Part shown: positions 26,660 to 38,471 of the stretch, piece by piece | How positions within the stretch are numbered: the first letter of the stretch is position 1 | How the letters are laid out: the number at the start of each line of letters is the position of its first letter | Origin: DAOPYU01 sp942493245 | GTDB lineage: Bacteria > Sumerlaeota > Sumerlaeia > UBA8349 | Length of the DNA: 64,000 nt | NCBI GenBank assembly: GCA_942493245.1 | Contig: OW818685.1 | Span: forward strand, 5,932,855-5,996,854 | Reading direction: 5' to 3' | Translations under genes and position numbers: made by a program | The notes under the pieces: model-generated | The model's input: only the letters and a program-made list of their open reading frames with translations | What the model was told of the DNA's origin: nothing | The model's database searches: none

Positions 26660-29210
26660 ATGAAAATTAACACCTACACCGTGGTCCCCAGTTTACCGGA
26701 CAAACTCAAGTGCCTGAGCGAGTTGGCCTACAACCTGCACTGGTGCTGGGATCCGGAAACCCTGGGACTGTTTCAACGGTTGGATCGCGATCTTTGGAAT
26801 GAAACGTACCACAATTCCGACCCGGATGCTCGGCCAGATATCCCAGGAACGACTGGATGAACTGGCGCAGGACGAAGGGTTTCTGGCGCATCTCGAACGC
26901 GTCTGGCACCGCCACAAGGAGTATCTGGAAGGCACCAGTTGGTTCACGCGGACTTACGGGAGCGAGCAGGCGCTCAACATCGCCTACTTTTCGGCCGAGT
27001 ACGGCATCAACGAGTCCGTTCCGGTTTACTCGGGCGGCCTGGGGGTGCTGTCGGGCGATCACCTCAAAGCGGCGAGCGACTTGGGGTTGCCGCTAGTGGG
27101 CGTGGGGTTGTTGTACCGGCAGGGGTACTTCCAGCAATACCTGAACGCCGATGGCTGGCAGCAGGAGGTTTATCCGGAGAACGACTTCTACAACCTGCCC
27201 ATCAAGAAAGCGCACGACAGCGAAGGCGCCCCATTGACCATTCAGGTCGAGTACCCGGGCCACAAGGTCACGGCGCAAATCTGGACCCTGATGGTCGGAC
27301 GCACACACCTTTTGCTGCTCGACACCAATCTGCCTGAGAACGCGCCCGAGGACCAGGAAATCACCGCCCAACTCTATGGCGGCGGGCAGGACATGCGTAT
27401 CAAGCAGGAAATTCTGATGGGCATCGGGGGGGTACGCGCCCTGACCGCAATGGGTTACAACCCCGACATCTTCCATATGAACGAAGGTCACAGCGCTTTC
27501 CTGGGTCTGGAGCGCATCCGGCAGATCATTCAGGATACTCAGGTGGAATTCGACGTGGCGCTCGAGGCTGTCCGCGCCAGCAACGTCTTCACCACCCACA
27601 CCCCCGTCGCGGCGGGCAACGACGCTTTTTCGCCCGACTCCATGCGGCACTACTTCCGTGATTACGTCTCTCAACTGGGCATTTCGATGGATCGGTTCCT
27701 AGGTCTGGGCCGACAGAACCCCTACGACCCGAACGAAGCTTTCTCCATGACCGTCCTTGCCTTCCATCTCGCGGCGCACTCCAACGGCGTCAGCGAACTG
27801 CATGGTGAGGTCTCACGCCGCATGTGGGTGGGAGTCTGGCCCGGTGTCATGGAAGAGGAAATCCCCATCACGTCCATTACCAACGGCATTCACACCCGGT
27901 CGTGGATCTCGCAGGAAATGGGGGCGCTTTACGACCGCTACCTCTGCCCCACCTGGGCCGAGGACCCCACCGATGAGGCGATCTGGAAGCGTGTGCAGGA
28001 AATCCCGGACGCCGAACTCTGGCGTACGCACGAGCGGCGCCGGGAGCGGCTGGTGGCGTTCGCGCGCAAAAGCCTGGCGAAGCAGTTGACGCACCGCGGC
28101 GCGCCTGAACGGGAACTGGCCCAGGCCGAAGAAATCCTCGATCCCGAGGCTCTGACCATCGGATTCGCGCGCCGGTTTGCCCTGTACAAACGCGGCAATC
28201 TGCTCCTGCGCGATCCGGAGCGGCTCAAACGTCTGCTCCTGAACCGCGATCGGCCCATCCAGATCATTTTCGCAGGCAAGGCGCACCCGGCCGACACGAT
28301 GGCCAAGGACATCATCCGCCAGCTTGTTCATTTCATGCGCGACCCGGAAATCCGCCGCCATGTGGTCTTCCTCGAAAACTACGACCTCAATGTGGCGCGC
28401 TATCTGGTGCAGGGCGTGGACGTGTGGCTCAACACCCCGCGTCGTCCCCTCGAAGCCAGTGGCACAAGCGGCATGAAGGCCGCCGCCAATGGGGCGTTGA
28501 ACCTGAGTATTCTGGACGGCTGGTGGGTGGAAGGTTACACCCCCGAGTGCGGTTGGGCCATCGGGCAGGGGGAAGAGTACGACGACTTGGACCTGCAGGA
28601 TACGGTCGAGAGCGCCGCTCTCTACGATCTGCTCGAGAAGGATGTGGCGCCGCTCTTCTACTCGCGCGCGGCGGACGGATTGCCCCGCGCCTGGATCAAG
28701 CGTATGAAATCCTGCGTCGGGCGTCTCTCGTCCATGTTCAGCGCGTCACGCTTTCTGCACGACTACATCCGCGGACCCTACATCTCGGCGGCGGCGGCAG
28801 GTGTGCGTCTGCGGGCCGACGACCTGGCGGGCGCGCGGGAACTGGCCGCCTGGAAAAAGCAGATGCAGGAAAACTGGGGCCAGGTGGAACTGGTGCGCCT
28901 CGATGCGCCTCTCAATTCCGAAATCCCCGTTCACGACAAAATGCCCGTCGAGGCCACCGTGCGACTGGGGACCATCGCCCCCAAAGACGTGGTCGTCCAA
29001 CTCTTCCACGGTCAGGTCAACTCCAAGGGGCAGATCATCAAAGGGTCCACCACCAACCTGACCTACAAAAGTTCCACCGACGGAGTGCATCTTTTCAAGG
29101 GAGACATTCTGAACCACTCGAGCGGCAAGTACGGTTTTGCCGTGCGCGTGCTGCCCCACCACGAGGCCATGGCCACGCCCTTCGACGCCTACCGCGTTTA
29201 TTGGGCCTGA
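26660..29210 (+). CDS. glgP: Alpha-glucan phosphorylase with an apparent +1 frameshift near codon 52
   Basis: PLP enzyme that releases glucose-1-phosphate from glycogen or maltodextrin. The start at 26660 has GGAGG nearby and begins KINTYTVVPSLPDKLKCLSEL. That frame follows the family through LFQRLDRDLWNETYHN and then diverges, ending at 26860. Homology resumes one frame over with PTRMLGQISQERLDEL and runs intact to 29210. One extra T in AATTCCGACC at 26815-26816 explains both. The main frame is complete: YSGGLGVLSGDHLK, HMNEGHSAF, GFARRFALYKR and the PLP-binding EASGTSGMKAAANGALNLS. It belongs to the DUF3417-containing GlgP group. It could be a sequence error, a real null mutation or a programmed shift. 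An internal start at 26799 would lack the first 45 or so conserved residues. Confidence 0.9.
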
Positions 29211-29217
29211 TGCAGAA

Positions 29218-29255
29218 TCCGGGTGGCGGAGGACAGAGCGTCCCCGCCACCCGGA
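29218..29255 (+). terminator. Hairpin after glgP
   Basis: Perfect 12-bp stem TCCGGGTGGCGG/CCGCCACCCGGA with a 14-nt loop, 7 bp after the glgP stop. No T tract follows, so it may act as an RNA-stabilising hairpin and not as an intrinsic terminator. Confidence 0.45.
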
Positions 29256-29349
29256 ATACCCGACAACAGGCTTGACCGCCCCCCTTCCTCCCAATCCGAA
29301 GTACCCGGCAGATACGATTTGAAAACCCCGTAAACGGGAGGTGGAACAG

Positions 29350-30414
29350 ATGTGTCCAACTTTTCTTCAGAATCGGCAAGCGGCCCTCCCGGTCGGATGG
29401 CGCCGGGTGTTGATGACAGGTCTGTTCGTGACCATGGCCTGCTTGAGCGCTTGTCAACCAGCCCCGGAGAGTCGGCCGGATGGAGTCCTGAAAACGCCCC
29501 GGATGTATTTCGGCGATACGTCGCGTCTGGGACGCCCCTATTCCAAGGATCCGGCAATCGTGCAGTTTCAGGGACGAAATCTGCTCTATTACTCAATCCC
29601 CGACACCGACCGGAAAGAAGGATGGGGGATTGGTATCGCTGAAAGCCGGGATCTGACAAACTGGAAACGGATCGGCGAGATCGCCAAAGAACCGGATGGA
29701 CCGGAAGCGAAGGGTTTTTGCGCGCCGGGAGCGATTGTCCTGCGCGGAAAGGTCCATCTGTTCTACCAGACATATGGCAACGGCAAACAGGATGCGATCT
29801 GCCACGCCTGGAGCGACGATGGTGTCACCTTCCAGCGCGATCCGACCAACCCTGTTTTTCGTCCCACCGGAACCTGGAACTGCGGACGCGCCATTGACGC
29901 CGACGTGGTCGAATACAAAGGCCTGTTGTGGCTTTACTGGGCGACGCGCGACCCAGACTTCAAGATCCAGATGTTGGGGGTGGCGACAGCGCCGATGGAC
30001 TCGGATTTCTCGCGCAACACCTGGACCCAGCGGTGCGACGGGCCGATCCTGAAACCGGAATTTTCCTGGGAACAACAGTGCATCGAAGCCCCCGCCGTCT
30101 TTAAGCGGAACGAAAAACTCTACATGTTCTACGCCGGGGCCTATAACAACGCGCCCCAACAGATCGGCTGCGCGGTCAGTTCCGACGGATTGACCTGGAA
30201 ACGGCTCTCGAATGAACCCGTTCTTCCCAGCGGCCTGTCGGGAGAGTGGAACGCGAGCGAGTCGGGACACCCCGGTGTGTTTCAGGACGAGAACGGCCAG
30301 ATCCACCTTTTCTACCAGGGCAATAACGACAAGGGCCGCACGTGGTTTCTCTCCCGCCAGGAAGTCCATTGGACCTGGCGCGGCCTCCCCCGTATGGTGG
30401 AGCCCCGGCGCTGA
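29350..30414 (+). CDS. Lipoprotein glycoside hydrolase, five-bladed beta-propeller (GH43/GH130-like)
   Basis: 354 residues. The N-terminal export signal ends in a lipobox LSAC (Cys about 35), so it is a lipid-anchored envelope enzyme. The body shows the repeating blade pattern of GH43/68/130 propellers: YSKDPAIVQFQGRNLLYYSI with the candidate catalytic Asp, APGAIVLRGKVHLFYQTYG, RAIDADVVEYKGLLWLYW, EAPAVFKRNEKLYMFYAG with a candidate Glu, and SGHPGVFQDENGQIHLFYQG. The substrate is unknown. The ATG at 29350 follows GGGAG at 9 nt. It precedes the intact YfhO-like gene by about 255 bp on the same strand. Confidence 0.8.
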   Translation: MCPTFLQNRQAALPVGWRRVLMTGLFVTMACLSACQPAPESRPDGVLKTPRMYFGDTSRLGRPYSKDPAIVQFQGRNLLYYSIPDTDRKEGWGIGIAESRDLTNWKRIGEIAKEPDGPEAKGFCAPGAIVLRGKVHLFYQTYGNGKQDAICHAWSDDGVTFQRDPTNPVFRPTGTWNCGRAIDADVVEYKGLLWLYWATRDPDFKIQMLGVATAPMDSDFSRNTWTQRCDGPILKPEFSWEQQCIEAPAVFKRNEKLYMFYAGAYNNAPQQIGCAVSSDGLTWKRLSNEPVLPSGLSGEWNASESGHPGVFQDENGQIHLFYQGNNDKGRTWFLSRQEVHWTWRGLPRMVEPRR

Positions 30415-30669
30415 AAGTCACACAGGAACGCCTGTCTCCTGATTGGCGAGGGAAAAGATCTTGCCAATGGGCGACTGGGTCCGAACCGCTTTTCCCCTGT
30501 GGCCCGGGCTTTCCGGTCGGTTTCCCCTTTCTCAACGGCGGTTTTTAGGTTGAAAAGCATTTCCATTCCTTGGAGACTGCTTCAAGATTCGCGTGTGCGT
30601 CATCGCCCCACGACTTGTCCAAGGATGGGCGCGGGTGTCAAGCGCAACAGAATACCTGAGGCAAGTCAG

Positions 30670-33561
30670 ATGAAATCCAATACCTCGAGCCGATTCCTCT
30701 GCCTGGGGACGTTACTGGCCATCACCCTGCCCTGCGTGGCGCTTTACTGGCGCTTTATCGCCGGGTGGCTCCCCATCGGAACCGACAACTCCCTCTTTCT
30801 GATTCCCAGTTACACCCTCCGCTGGGATGAAGGACTTCCGCTCTGGAATCCGTATTACCTGACGGGGATGAGCATGTTCGACAACCTCCAGTTTTCGATT
30901 CTCTATCCCCTGCGTTGGCCCTTCTTCTTTGTCTACGACTGGAACCACTACTACGGCCTGTTTCTCTTTCTTCACTACCTGGTCTCCGCAGGCGGAACCT
31001 GGTGTCTGTTGCGGGCCATGCGGCTCGACCGGCTCGCCACACTGGCCGGGGTGATCGCGTTTGTCGTCGGGGGCCACATGGCGGGTCGGGTTATCAATCC
31101 CATGTTGCTGTACAGCGCCAGTTGGCTTCCCTGGCTTTTCTGGTCGGCTCTGGGTCGCACGCCCCTCCACCGGTGGGGAACAACCGCCGCGATGGCAATG
31201 CTGTTCACCGTCGGACAGCCCCATACCCTGTTCTATGGTCCCGTGGGTTTTGCCATCGTTTTCTTTTTCTTCCAGAGCCGGCTGAGACCGCAACCGGAAG
31301 AGGAAACGCCTTCTCTTGAGCCGAAATACCGCCTTGCCGGGTTCTTCCAATATACCGCCGCAGTCGGCGCCCACATCGCACTGGCGGCGGTGTTGGCCAC
31401 CCCGTCGCTTCTCATCGGTCTCCAGCACGCTTTGCAGTCCATTCGCAGTCGCACGGATATGGCCACAAATCTGGCCGACTCGGTGAGCTGGGGGGAGTTG
31501 CCCAGTGTGTTTCTGGGCGGTTCGGGCGGGGCGATCTATCCCGAGTACATTGACAAAAGCTGCTTCATCGGGAGCGTCGGGATTCTGCTTCTGTTCTCGA
31601 TCATCCTGCGCCGCGATTCCTGGCGGGACCGGCGTTTTCTCTGTGGTCTGGCGTTGACCGTTGTGGGGGTTTTCTTCGCCCTGGGGCCCCATGTCGGGCT
31701 TCAATATGTCATGCCCTATATTCCCGGATACAATTCGCTTGTCGGCCCGGCCCGAGCCTTGATGCTCACGGCGGTGGGCCTGGCGATTCTGATCGCACTG
31801 GCCATTCAGCAACTGGAACGCGGTGAGCGAGTGAAGACGGCAGGCGGCATTGCGTTGGGGTTCGGAAGCGTTTTTTTGCTCCTGTTCCTCCTGTTGGCCG
31901 GGCGATTCCCCACTGCGGCCACCGTCCCGGCTGGCTGGGCCGACTGGTTGCGTGTGTGGGCCGAGAAACCCGACGCGGCGGGGTTGGGCGCCTTTCTTCT
32001 TGTGGATGCTGCGGTGGGCCTCCTGCTGGCTGGGGGGGCGCTGCTGATCTGCCGTAAAAAGCCTCGCTTGGCCGCCGCCCTCCTGACAGGCCTTCTTTTC
32101 GTCCAACTCTGGCATTTCAGCCCTCGAGTCTTTCCCCCCACCCGCCAGGCCGACTACTACAATCCGCCGGATGTCATCCGGTCCCTGCAAGCGTTGCGTG
32201 ACGCGACTCCCGAACGGCCCTTCCGAGTGGATGCGCACGATCCGTTGCGTCTGCACGACACGGATTTTGGCTACCAGTACAACATGCACTATCTCATCCC
32301 CAACTACGCGGTGATTTTCCGCCTCGAATGCCTGAGCGGGTTCGATCCCATGGCGCCCCTCCGTTTCCTGGAATTGCTCGAGCAGACCGCAGGACGGTGC
32401 CCCTTCAACAACCCCCTGCGCGCATTCACCACCGCCCGGCCCGATGAACGCCTCTACGACCTGACCGGAGTCCGGTACCTGGTCGGCCACCCCTATGACC
32501 GGCGTGTGAGTACCCTCCCCCAGACGTTGACGCCGCAGGAGCCTGTTCAGATCGTCGAATTCTGGGAAACGCCCGAAAAATTCAACCTGCCCCAGGATTT
32601 CGATCGTACGCAGCCCCTCACGCACTGGCTGTTCCTCTCCCAAGTGGGCGCGGCGGTGGATTTTCCCCACGGGACGCAATTGGCTACCCTGCGTGTCGAA
32701 GCGCAGGAAGGAAGTTTCTCCTTCCCCGTGCGCTATGGCGTCGAGACCGGCCCTCTTCAGGCCTACTATCGGGATTTGTGGAAGAAAGCCGAGGAACCCG
32801 GACCGGTTCTGGACTCCCAATGGTCCGTGCCAATTCTCGATCCCGAAATGGATTACCAGATGACGCTGGCCAATTACCGCGGCGTCATTGCTTTTGGTCA
32901 ACCGCTCCATATCAAACGACTCACGTGGGAACTGACCCGCCCCAAGGGAATACGCCAGTCTTTCAACTTCAATGTGGCCGCCCAGGCCTGCCGATTGGCT
33001 CCTCCGGCTCAGGACGATCCCTGGCAATGGGTCTCCGGCGACGAGAACCAGCCCGCGCCGCTTTTTGAATACCGGCGCGCTCCGGCGCGCGCCACTCTGG
33101 TGGATTGGCCCAGCCAGACCGATGTCTCCACAGAAACCGCCGACAGCGCGCCGCCAACCGCTCCGAGAACCGACATCCACGTGGACGAAGCGTTCCTGCG
33201 TCGGCCTCAGACGGAAAGTGATCCGGTTTTCGTCGAGCGGCACACCAATCGCGCCCTCCTGCGCAGTCACAGCGGCCAGGCGCAGATTCTGGTGCTCCGA
33301 GAACTCTGGCGGCCCGACTGGAAGGCCTGGGTCAACGGTACGGAAACGCCCGTGTTGCAGGTCAACGGCCTGTTGTGCGGCGTGGCGGTTCCCAAGGGCG
33401 AGTCGAAGATCGAGATCCGAATCGTCCCCTCCCGTTTTTTCCACCTCTTGACCTTCGCGGCCATTACCGGGCTGATGGCTCTGGCGCTGGAGTTTTTCCT
33501 CTGGCGGCGGCGAAGAACCGTGGGGAAAATCCCCCCTCCCATCCAGATAACGCCGCCATGA
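30670..33561 (+). CDS. YfhO-family large polytopic membrane protein
   Basis: 963 residues. The N-terminal helix (LGTLLAITLPCVALYWRFIAGWLP) is followed by the luminal motif IGTDNSLFLIPSYTLRWDEGLPLWNPYYLTG, which in YfhO and GT-C-like proteins carries acidic residues facing the outside. About ten further helices run to residue about 480. A large extracytoplasmic C-terminal region follows, ending in the family's LRELWRPDWKAWVNGTETPVLQVNG segment, and a last membrane helix (LLTFAAITGLMALALEFFLW) precedes a basic tail. YfhO proteins are implicated in glycosylation of envelope polymers in Firmicutes; the role here is not known. ATG at 30670 with GAGG upstream. Paralogue of the IS-broken gene at 6058-10160. 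Confidence 0.85.
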   Translation: MKSNTSSRFLCLGTLLAITLPCVALYWRFIAGWLPIGTDNSLFLIPSYTLRWDEGLPLWNPYYLTGMSMFDNLQFSILYPLRWPFFFVYDWNHYYGLFLFLHYLVSAGGTWCLLRAMRLDRLATLAGVIAFVVGGHMAGRVINPMLLYSASWLPWLFWSALGRTPLHRWGTTAAMAMLFTVGQPHTLFYGPVGFAIVFFFFQSRLRPQPEEETPSLEPKYRLAGFFQYTAAVGAHIALAAVLATPSLLIGLQHALQSIRSRTDMATNLADSVSWGELPSVFLGGSGGAIYPEYIDKSCFIGSVGILLLFSIILRRDSWRDRRFLCGLALTVVGVFFALGPHVGLQYVMPYIPGYNSLVGPARALMLTAVGLAILIALAIQQLERGERVKTAGGIALGFGSVFLLLFLLLAGRFPTAATVPAGWADWLRVWAEKPDAAGLGAFLLVDAAVGLLLAGGALLICRKKPRLAAALLTGLLFVQLWHFSPRVFPPTRQADYYNPPDVIRSLQALRDATPERPFRVDAHDPLRLHDTDFGYQYNMHYLIPNYAVIFRLECLSGFDPMAPLRFLELLEQTAGRCPFNNPLRAFTTARPDERLYDLTGVRYLVGHPYDRRVSTLPQTLTPQEPVQIVEFWETPEKFNLPQDFDRTQPLTHWLFLSQVGAAVDFPHGTQLATLRVEAQEGSFSFPVRYGVETGPLQAYYRDLWKKAEEPGPVLDSQWSVPILDPEMDYQMTLANYRGVIAFGQPLHIKRLTWELTRPKGIRQSFNFNVAAQACRLAPPAQDDPWQWVSGDENQPAPLFEYRRAPARATLVDWPSQTDVSTETADSAPPTAPRTDIHVDEAFLRRPQTESDPVFVERHTNRALLRSHSGQAQILVLRELWRPDWKAWVNGTETPVLQVNGLLCGVAVPKGESKIEIRIVPSRFFHLLTFAAITGLMALALEFFLWRRRRTVGKIPPPIQITPP

Positions 33562-33634
33562 TGCCTTTCTCCTTATTTTTCAAGTAGGCGAGGGATCGTC
33601 GGCTGCCCCGCGTTTCCCGGATGGCGATTTTTTC

Positions 33635-33663
33635 TTGCGTTTTTTCCCGCATCTGAATAAGCT
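33635..33663 (+). promoter_or_regulatory. Candidate sigma-70 promoter for fmdB-like/yebC
   Basis: TTGCGT (33635-33640), 17 bp, TAAGCT (33658-33663). Just downstream a small dyad (GTGGA/TCCAC, 33681-33695) lies in the presumed leader. Confidence 0.4.
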
Positions 33664-33727
33664 CAGACGGTTCTGTAGGCGTGGAAGAACTCCACAAGCC
33701 TGTAGAATTGGTTGAGGAGGGTGAAAA

Positions 33728-34006
33728 ATGCCAACTTACGAGTACCAATGTCAAACGTGCGGCAAGGTGTTTGAACATTTTCAGAGTATGACCGAAGACG
33801 CTCTGAAAACCTGCCCTTTCGACGGGTGCGAGGGGGAGGTCAAGCGGTTGGTTTCGGGCGGGACCGGATTGATTTTCAAGGGATCGGGTTTCTATGAAAC
33901 GGACTACAAACGCAAGAGCGGGGGGAGTGGCTCGAAGGCCACCAGTTGCCCGGCTGCCAAAAATAACTCGTGTCCCAACAGTGAGGCGTGTAAAGCCGCA
34001 TCTTGA
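33728..34006 (+). CDS. FmdB-family zinc-ribbon protein
   Basis: 92 residues beginning MPTYEYQCQTCGKVFEHFQS, the signature of FmdB/CxxC_CxxC_SSSS putative regulatory proteins. Two CxxC-type pairs (CQTC and CPFDGC) would hold one zinc ion. The middle segment GGTGLIFKGSGFYETDYK is also typical. A Ser/Lys/Cys-rich tail (SCPAAKNNSCPNSEACK) ends the protein. The family's function is not established. It lies 58 bp upstream of yebC, so is probably in the same transcript, with GAGGAGG as ribosome-binding site. Confidence 0.9.
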   Translation: MPTYEYQCQTCGKVFEHFQSMTEDALKTCPFDGCEGEVKRLVSGGTGLIFKGSGFYETDYKRKSGGSGSKATSCPAAKNNSCPNSEACKAAS

Positions 34007-34064
34007 TCCGGTCCCGGGCGAATCGCGCTGCTGATGGACCACATCGCAGAAGGAGTATACCAAC

Positions 34065-34817
34065 ATGTCAGGGCATAATAAGTGGTCCACCATCAAACAC
34101 AAAAAGGCCGCCACAGACGCCAAGCGTGGGGCCGCTTTCACCAAGATCATCCGGGAATTGACCGTGGCCGCGAAAGCCGGCGGAGGCGACCCGACCTCCA
34201 ACCCACGTCTGCGCGTGGCCATTTCCGCCGCCAAAGAAGCCAATATGCCCAAGGACACCCTGGAGCGCGCCATCAAGAAGGGAACCGGCGAACTCGAAGG
34301 GGCATCCTACGAAGACGTGACCTATGAGGGGTACGGTCCCGGGGGCGTGGCGGTCTATGTCGAGGCTTCGACGGACAACAAGAACCGCACCGCCGCCGAA
34401 ATCCGCCACCTCTTCGCGAAATACAACGGCAACATGGGCGAAGTCGGGTGCGTGGGCTGGATGTTCAAGAAAAAAGGGGAAATTATTGTCCCCGCCGCGG
34501 GGGTGGATGAAGACGCCCTGATGGAGATCGCCCTGGAAGCGGGCGCTGAAGACATGGAGCGCGACGGAGACGAGTTTGTCATCACGACCGAATGGCAGAA
34601 CATGCTCACCGTGCGCGAGACGATCGAGGCCAAGGGCATTACGGTCGAGAGCGGAACGGTCTCGATGATTCCCGACAACACGGTCCAGATCGAAGGAAAA
34701 CCCGCTGAGACCCTGATGAAACTTCTCGGAGGGCTGGATGATTTTGACGACGTAAACTCGGTGGCGGCCAATTATCAGATTGACGACGCTGAGATGGAAC
34801 GGATCATGAACGCCTGA
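34065..34817 (+). CDS. YebC/TACO1-family protein
   Basis: 250 residues, full length. It starts with the invariant SGHNKWSTIKHKKAATDAKRG, then FTKIIRELTVAAKAGGGDPTSNPRLR, NMPKDTLERAIKKG and YEGYGPGGVA. These proteins were first called transcriptional regulators and are now linked to relief of ribosome stalling, as for mitochondrial TACO1. AAGGAG lies upstream of the ATG. Many genomes have yebC next to ruvC; here ruvC is 25 kb away. It is followed by an intrinsic terminator. Confidence 0.95.
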   Translation: MSGHNKWSTIKHKKAATDAKRGAAFTKIIRELTVAAKAGGGDPTSNPRLRVAISAAKEANMPKDTLERAIKKGTGELEGASYEDVTYEGYGPGGVAVYVEASTDNKNRTAAEIRHLFAKYNGNMGEVGCVGWMFKKKGEIIVPAAGVDEDALMEIALEAGAEDMERDGDEFVITTEWQNMLTVRETIEAKGITVESGTVSMIPDNTVQIEGKPAETLMKLLGGLDDFDDVNSVAANYQIDDAEMERIMNA

Positions 34818-34913
34818 GTCCGCCCCGCCCGGATGCCGCCCGACTTCGGGTGCATCCGGAAACGCAGGGCAGGTGCGATGGGCGCCGAATCACAACAAGT
34901 GGCGTTTCCCGAG

Positions 34914-34944
34914 AACACAGCCCTCCGGGCTGTGTTTTTGTTTT
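34914..34944 (+). terminator. Intrinsic terminator between yebC and the phosphohexomutase gene
   Basis: Perfect 10-bp stem AACACAGCCC/GGGCTGTGTT around a 3-nt loop (34914-34936), followed by TTTGTTTT. It should end the fmdB-yebC transcript, although only 46 bp remain before the next ATG. Confidence 0.8.
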
Positions 34945-34982
34945 ACAGAGGCTCCCCCAAAACCCGGAAGGAGAAAAACAGC

Positions 34983-36344
34983 ATGGCCAAGTTGATGATT
35001 TCAGTCGCAGGCATTCGCGGTACGATCGGCGATTCCCTGATCCCGGAAGAATACCTGAAGTTTGCCGCGGCGTTTGCCTCGACACTTGAAACGAAGAAAA
35101 TCGTGCTCGGCAGCGATACCCGTCCCTCGCGCGAAATGGTGCGCCATTGCGTGCTGGCCGCCTGTATGGCGGCGGGATGCGAAGTGCTCGACCTGGGCAT
35201 TGTCCCTACCCCGACCGTCGGCCTGATGGCCAAGCATCTGGGCGCGGGCGGCGGCATCGCCATCACGGCCAGCCACAACCCGATCAACTGGAACGCCGTC
35301 AAATTCTTCTCCTCGGAAGGCACCTTCCTCAACTCGGCTCAGATGGAACGCGTACTCGATCGCTACCGCTCGGGCGAGTTCGACTACCGTCCCGTGGCCG
35401 AACTGGGCCAGGTCCGGATGGTCGAGGAACCCACGCGTCCGCATCTCGAACGCGTCCTGGCGGCGGTGGACGTCGAGGCGATCCGCCGGGCGGGTTTCAC
35501 CGTGGCGATTGACCTGTGCAACGGTGCGGGTGGCGAGCTTTTGCCGCAACTGCTCGAAACGCTGGGATGCAAGGTGGTCAAGGTTTTTGAGGACCCCACC
35601 AAAGCCTTCGAGCGGGTGGCCGAACCCCTGCCCGAGAACCTGGGTGCCTTGAGCGAAGCCGTCCGCCAGTCGGGCGCGGCGGTGGGCTTCGCCGCCGACC
35701 CGGACGCCGACCGTCTGGCGCTGGTGGATGAAACCGGACGCCCCATCGGCGAGGAACGGACCCTGACGCTTTCGGCCCGCTCGATCTTCCGCAAGATGGC
35801 CGCGGCGGGGCAAAAGGTAACGCCTCTGGTGGCCAATCTTTCCAGCACCCGCGCCCTCGATGACGTGGCCGCCGAATTCGGCACCCGCGTCGAGCGCACC
35901 CGCATCGGCGAGGCGCACGTGGTCGAGCGGATTCTGTCGAGCCGGGCGGTCATTGGCGGCGAGGGGAACGGCGGCGTGATCTACCCGGCCGTCCACCCGG
36001 GTCGCGACTCGGCCACAGGCATCGCGCTGGTACTGGACATGCTGGCCGCCTCGGGCAAGACGCTTTCGGCCCTGAACGCCGAAGTGCCCGACTACGCGAT
36101 GGTCAAGGCCAAGGTGGGGATAGAAGGAATGGCCGTGGCCGATGTCCTCGAGCGCATCCGGACGGCTTTCGCGGACGCGGAGGGCGCCGACTCGACCGAC
36201 GGGCTTAAGATCCTCTGGTCCGACCGCTGGCTCCACGTTCGCCCCTCGGGCACCGAGCCGATTCTGCGCGTCTTCACCGAGGCGCCCACGGCCCAGGCCG
36301 CCGAAGCCTTGGCGGAGCGGGCCATGCAGATTGTGCGGGGGTGA
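34983..36344 (+). CDS. Alpha-D-phosphohexomutase (phosphoglucosamine/phosphomannomutase)
   Basis: 453 residues. It interconverts hexose-6- and hexose-1-phosphates by a phosphoserine mechanism. The motifs in order: substrate entry SVAGIRGTIGDSL; active serine S97 in ITASHNPINWNAVKFF; the metal loop FAADPDADRLALVDE (DxDxDR form); GEGNGGVIYP for sugar recognition; and the phosphate-binding loop SDRWLHVRPSGTEPILRVFTEAP. GEGNGG resembles archaeal and GlmM-like enzymes. The exact sugar cannot be assigned. GGAAGGAG sits upstream of the ATG at 34983. The protein may feed cell-wall UDP-GlcNAc or nucleotide sugars. Confidence 0.92.
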   Translation: MAKLMISVAGIRGTIGDSLIPEEYLKFAAAFASTLETKKIVLGSDTRPSREMVRHCVLAACMAAGCEVLDLGIVPTPTVGLMAKHLGAGGGIAITASHNPINWNAVKFFSSEGTFLNSAQMERVLDRYRSGEFDYRPVAELGQVRMVEEPTRPHLERVLAAVDVEAIRRAGFTVAIDLCNGAGGELLPQLLETLGCKVVKVFEDPTKAFERVAEPLPENLGALSEAVRQSGAAVGFAADPDADRLALVDETGRPIGEERTLTLSARSIFRKMAAAGQKVTPLVANLSSTRALDDVAAEFGTRVERTRIGEAHVVERILSSRAVIGGEGNGGVIYPAVHPGRDSATGIALVLDMLAASGKTLSALNAEVPDYAMVKAKVGIEGMAVADVLERIRTAFADAEGADSTDGLKILWSDRWLHVRPSGTEPILRVFTEAPTAQAAEALAERAMQIVRG

Positions 36345-36512
36345 ACCTCACGCAACGGATAATGGATAATCGAGGGGTTGTATGGAGGGATGCCCGGTAC
36401 GAATGCCGTGCATCCCTCCGCGCATAAGTATGATCATTTTTTTCGTGTCTTTCGTGCCTTTCGGTGCGCCAGGCCAAGTCTGGCTGATCTTGCAATCTGA
36501 AAGGAGGTTGCC
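36345..36512. other. Intergenic with hairpin, left flank of the group II intron
   Basis: Contains a dyad GGAGGGATGC (36384-36393) / GCATCCCTCC (36410-36419), a possible terminator for the mutase gene, and a word repeat TTTCGTGTCTTTCGTGCCTT (36440-36459) in the style of the dispersed repeats elsewhere. Confidence 0.45.
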
Positions 36513-38395
<1,883 letters not shown>

Positions 38396-38471
38396 TGGTT
38401 AAATGTGGTTCTGTTTTATCCGGGGCCCGGAAATCCGGTCTTCAGTTTCAAAGAAAGAGGAGAGTGAAATC

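Noticed and set aside
30712..33444. A 910-codon minus-strand open frame
   Set aside because: Antisense to the intact YfhO-like gene, whose membrane helices and luminal motifs are clear.
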